Positions 5,614 to 7,619 of a stretch of 7,619 nucleotides of DNA are shown one piece after another. Origin of the DNA: an uncultured bacterium (lineage in GTDB: Bacteria > Bacillota > Clostridia > Lachnospirales > Lachnospiraceae); assembly GCA_905214675.1 (NCBI GenBank), contig CAJMMS010000072.1, positions 1 through 7,619 of the forward strand, in the 5' to 3' direction. The notes beneath the pieces were generated by a model, which saw only the letters and a program-made list of their open reading frames with translations, did no database searches and was not told the origin of the DNA. A program made the position numbers and the translations under genes. Within the stretch, counting starts at the first letter, position 1. Each line of letters starts with the position of its first letter.

Positions 5614-6798
5614 ATGAGTAAAGGAAGATTCGGAGAATACGGCGGACAGTACATCCCGGAAACACTGATGCCCGCTGTTCAGGAAGTAGAAGAAGCTTAC
5701 AACAAATACAGCAAAGATCCAGAGTTTATCGCTGAACTGGATGACCTGCTGAAAAATTATGCCGGAAGACCTTCTCTTCTCTATGAAGCAAAAAAAATGA
5801 CCGAGGATCTCGGCGGTGCAAAAATTTATCTGAAACGTGAAGATTTAAACCACACCGGAGCACACAAGATCAACAACGTACTTGGTCAGGTTCTTCTGGC
5901 AAAGAAAATGGGCAAAACCCGTGTCATCGCAGAAACCGGTGCCGGACAGCACGGTGTTGCCACCGCTACCGCCGCTGCTCTGATGGGACTGGAATGTGAG
6001 ATCTTCATGGGCAAAGAAGATACCGACCGCCAGGCACTGAATGTATTTCGTATGGAACTGCTCGGTGCAAAAGTGCACGCTGTCACAAGCGGCACGATGA
6101 CTTTAAAAGATGCCGTAAACGAAACCATGCGTGAATGGAGCAAACGTATGGATGACACGCTTTATGTACTTGGTTCTGTCATGGGACCTCATCCATTCCC
6201 GACAATTGTCCGTGATTTCCAGAAAATCATCGGTGAAGAAATCAAAGAACAGTTGATGGAAAAAGAAGGCCGTCTGCCGGATGCCGTGATTGCCTGCGTC
6301 GGAGGCGGAAGCAATGCCATCGGCACTTTCTATGAATTTATCCCGGATAAAGAAGTCGCTCTGATCGGCTGCGAAGCTGCCGGTCTTGGCATCGATACCC
6401 CGAAACATGCCGCTACGATTGCCAAAGGAAGCACCGGTATTTTCCATGGCATGAAATCTCTGTTCTGCCAGGATGAATATGGTCAGATTGCTCCGGTATA
6501 TTCTATTTCTGCCGGACTTGACTACCCTGGAATCGGTCCGGAACATGCAATGCTGGCAAAAGAAAGCCGTGCACAGTATGTTTCCATCACCGATGAAGAA
6601 GCCGTCAATGCATTTGAATACCTTTCCCGCACGGAAGGAATCATCCCGGCGATCGAGAGTTCTCACGCCGTTGCCTACGCAATGAAACTTGCACCGACTA
6701 TGGATAAAGATAAGATCATCGTAATTACTATTTCAGGACGCGGCGACAAAGACGTGGCTGCCATTGCACGATACAGAGGAGTGGATATCTATGAGTAA
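5614..6798 (+). CDS. trpB: Tryptophan synthase beta subunit
   Basis: TrpB is the PLP enzyme that condenses indole with serine to give tryptophan, working as an alpha2-beta2 complex with TrpA. The 394 residues and the TGAHKINN motif place it with the standard TrpB1 type, not the TrpB2 type. KREDLNHTGAHKINN (74-88) contains the PLP Schiff-base Lys85. ETGAGQHG (107-114) supplies the catalytic Glu107. GGGSNAIG (230-237) binds the PLP phosphate. GLDYPGIGPEH (301-311) and SGRGDKD (374-380, with Ser374 near the pyridine nitrogen) are also conserved. The start has AAAGGA at 5601-5606, 7 bases upstream. A 31-base gap separates it from trpF, and its end overlaps trpA by eight bases. Confidence 0.98.
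   Translation: MSKGRFGEYGGQYIPETLMPAVQEVEEAYNKYSKDPEFIAELDDLLKNYAGRPSLLYEAKKMTEDLGGAKIYLKREDLNHTGAHKINNVLGQVLLAKKMGKTRVIAETGAGQHGVATATAAALMGLECEIFMGKEDTDRQALNVFRMELLGAKVHAVTSGTMTLKDAVNETMREWSKRMDDTLYVLGSVMGPHPFPTIVRDFQKIIGEEIKEQLMEKEGRLPDAVIACVGGGSNAIGTFYEFIPDKEVALIGCEAAGLGIDTPKHAATIAKGSTGIFHGMKSLFCQDEYGQIAPVYSISAGLDYPGIGPEHAMLAKESRAQYVSITDEEAVNAFEYLSRTEGIIPAIESSHAVAYAMKLAPTMDKDKIIVITISGRGDKDVAAIARYRGVDIYE
6776..6781 (+). promoter_or_regulatory. Ribosome binding site that fixes the trpA start
   Basis: GAGGAG ends 9 bases before the ATG at 6791 and lies within the end of trpB. The earlier in-frame ATG at 6764 lies upstream of this site and would add nine residues (MHDTEEWIS) unlike TrpA N-termini. 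The 6791 start is therefore preferred. Confidence 0.85.
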
Positions 6799-7567
6799 TA
6801 TATATAAGGCATTCGAAAATAAAAAAGCATTTATCCCTTTTGTAACAGGCGGGGATCCAGACCTTGAAACCACAAAAAATCTGCTGATCGCCATGGAAAA
6901 AGCAGGAGCTGACCTGATTGAGATCGGTATCCCGTTTTCCGATCCGATCGCCGAAGGCCCGGTCATCCAGGAAGCCAGCCAGAGGGCACTTGCTGCAGGA
7001 TGCACCACCGATAAATTGTTTGATATGGTAAAAGAAGCCCGCCAGAGGGTAAAAATTCCGATGGTGTTTATGACCTACATCAACCCGGTCTACACCTACG
7101 GAAAAGAACGTTTCATGAAACGCTGCGTAGAATGCGGCATAGACGGAATCATCGTTCCGGATCTTCCTTATGAAGAAAAAGAGGAGCTTTCCGGTGTCTG
7201 TGAAGCATATGGCATCGATCTGATCTCCCTGATCGCACCAACCTCCCACGAACGCATCCGCATGATCGCAAAAGAAGCGAAAGGATTCGTCTACTGCGTA
7301 TCCTCCCTTGGTGTAACCGGTGTTCGAAGCGAAATCAAAACCGACGTTGCAAAAATGGTAGAAATGGTAAAAGAAGTAAATGATATCCCGGCTGCCATCG
7401 GATTCGGTATCTCCACCCCGGAACAGGCAAAAAAAATGGCATCCATATCAGACGGAGCTATCGTAGGATCTGCGATTGTGAAGATCGTGGCAAAATACGG
7501 AAAAGAATGCATTCCGGAAGTCGAGAAATATGTAAAAGAGATGAAAGCAGCCGTAGAGGGCAACTAA
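6791..7567 (+). CDS. trpA: Tryptophan synthase alpha subunit
   Basis: TrpA cleaves indole-3-glycerol phosphate to indole and glyceraldehyde-3-phosphate and channels the indole to TrpB. The 258-residue barrel is of usual length. FIPFVTGGDPD (14-24) is the N-terminal signature. IEIGIPFSDPIAEGP (43-57) contains catalytic Glu44, equivalent to Glu49 of the Salmonella enzyme. The second catalytic position, Asp60 in Salmonella, is Glu55 here. VFMTYINPV (92-100), DGIIVPDLPYEE (118-129), SLGVTGVR (172-179, the mobile loop with Thr176), GFGIST (204-209) and DGAIVGSAIVK (221-231, phosphate site) follow. It overlaps trpB by eight bases, which should couple the two subunits' synthesis. It is the last gene of the operon in view. 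Confidence 0.97.
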   Translation: MSNIYKAFENKKAFIPFVTGGDPDLETTKNLLIAMEKAGADLIEIGIPFSDPIAEGPVIQEASQRALAAGCTTDKLFDMVKEARQRVKIPMVFMTYINPVYTYGKERFMKRCVECGIDGIIVPDLPYEEKEELSGVCEAYGIDLISLIAPTSHERIRMIAKEAKGFVYCVSSLGVTGVRSEIKTDVAKMVEMVKEVNDIPAAIGFGISTPEQAKKMASISDGAIVGSAIVKIVAKYGKECIPEVEKYVKEMKAAVEGN

Positions 7568-7619
7568 AAAGTTGTCGAGAAATTGATATACGGAAACAGG
7601 ACGCCGTCCACTGCAAAAC
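7568..7619 (+). other. Downstream tail, no gene or complete terminator seen
   Basis: A weak 5-bp hairpin caact/agttg (7561-7565/7570-7574) overlaps the trpA stop, and a 4-bp ggac/gtcc hairpin lies at 7599-7609. Neither is followed by a T-run before the window ends. Whether transcription stops here cannot be decided. Confidence 0.4.

Overview
The window carries a complete tryptophan biosynthesis operon, trpE-trpG-trpD-trpC-trpF-trpB-trpA, all on the + strand, behind a tryptophan-specific T-box leader. The strong AGGAGG-type ribosome sites, separate trpG, moderate GC, T-box control and the protein sequences point to a gut-type Firmicute, most likely Lachnospiraceae (Clostridium cluster XIVa). 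That assignment is inference from sequence style, not from a search.

Layout. Bases 1-67 are an unassigned segment ending in a perfect 16-bp inverted repeat. At 68-451 lies the C-terminal remnant of an Rpn-type (PD-(D/E)XK) nuclease/transposase gene whose catalytic half is missing. A near-consensus promoter follows (460-488), then a T-box riboswitch leader (about 495-804) with UGG specifier codon, T-box motif, antiterminator and intrinsic terminator. A short copy of a structured repeat (809-895) sits between the terminator and trpE. trpE and trpG follow, then a long copy of the same repeat with terminal inverted repeats (2949-3146) that fills the trpG-trpD gap. trpD, trpC, trpF, trpB and trpA run to 7567. 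The last 52 bases hold no recognised gene or complete terminator.

How it works together. TrpE and TrpG form anthranilate synthase. TrpD adds phosphoribosyl, TrpF isomerises, TrpC closes the indole ring, and TrpA/TrpB make tryptophan from indole-glycerol phosphate and serine. When uncharged tRNA-Trp accumulates it should bind the leader, stabilise the antiterminator and let RNA polymerase read into the operon. Several junctions are tightly coupled: trpE/trpG by TAATG, trpC/trpF by ATGA, trpB/trpA by an 8-nt overlap, and trpD/trpC by a 3-nt gap.

The enzymes are ordinary members of their families. The less ordinary content is the structured repeat family on either side of trpEG, whose two copies show compensatory base-pair changes, and the truncated Rpn gene that breaks off at a perfect hairpin.
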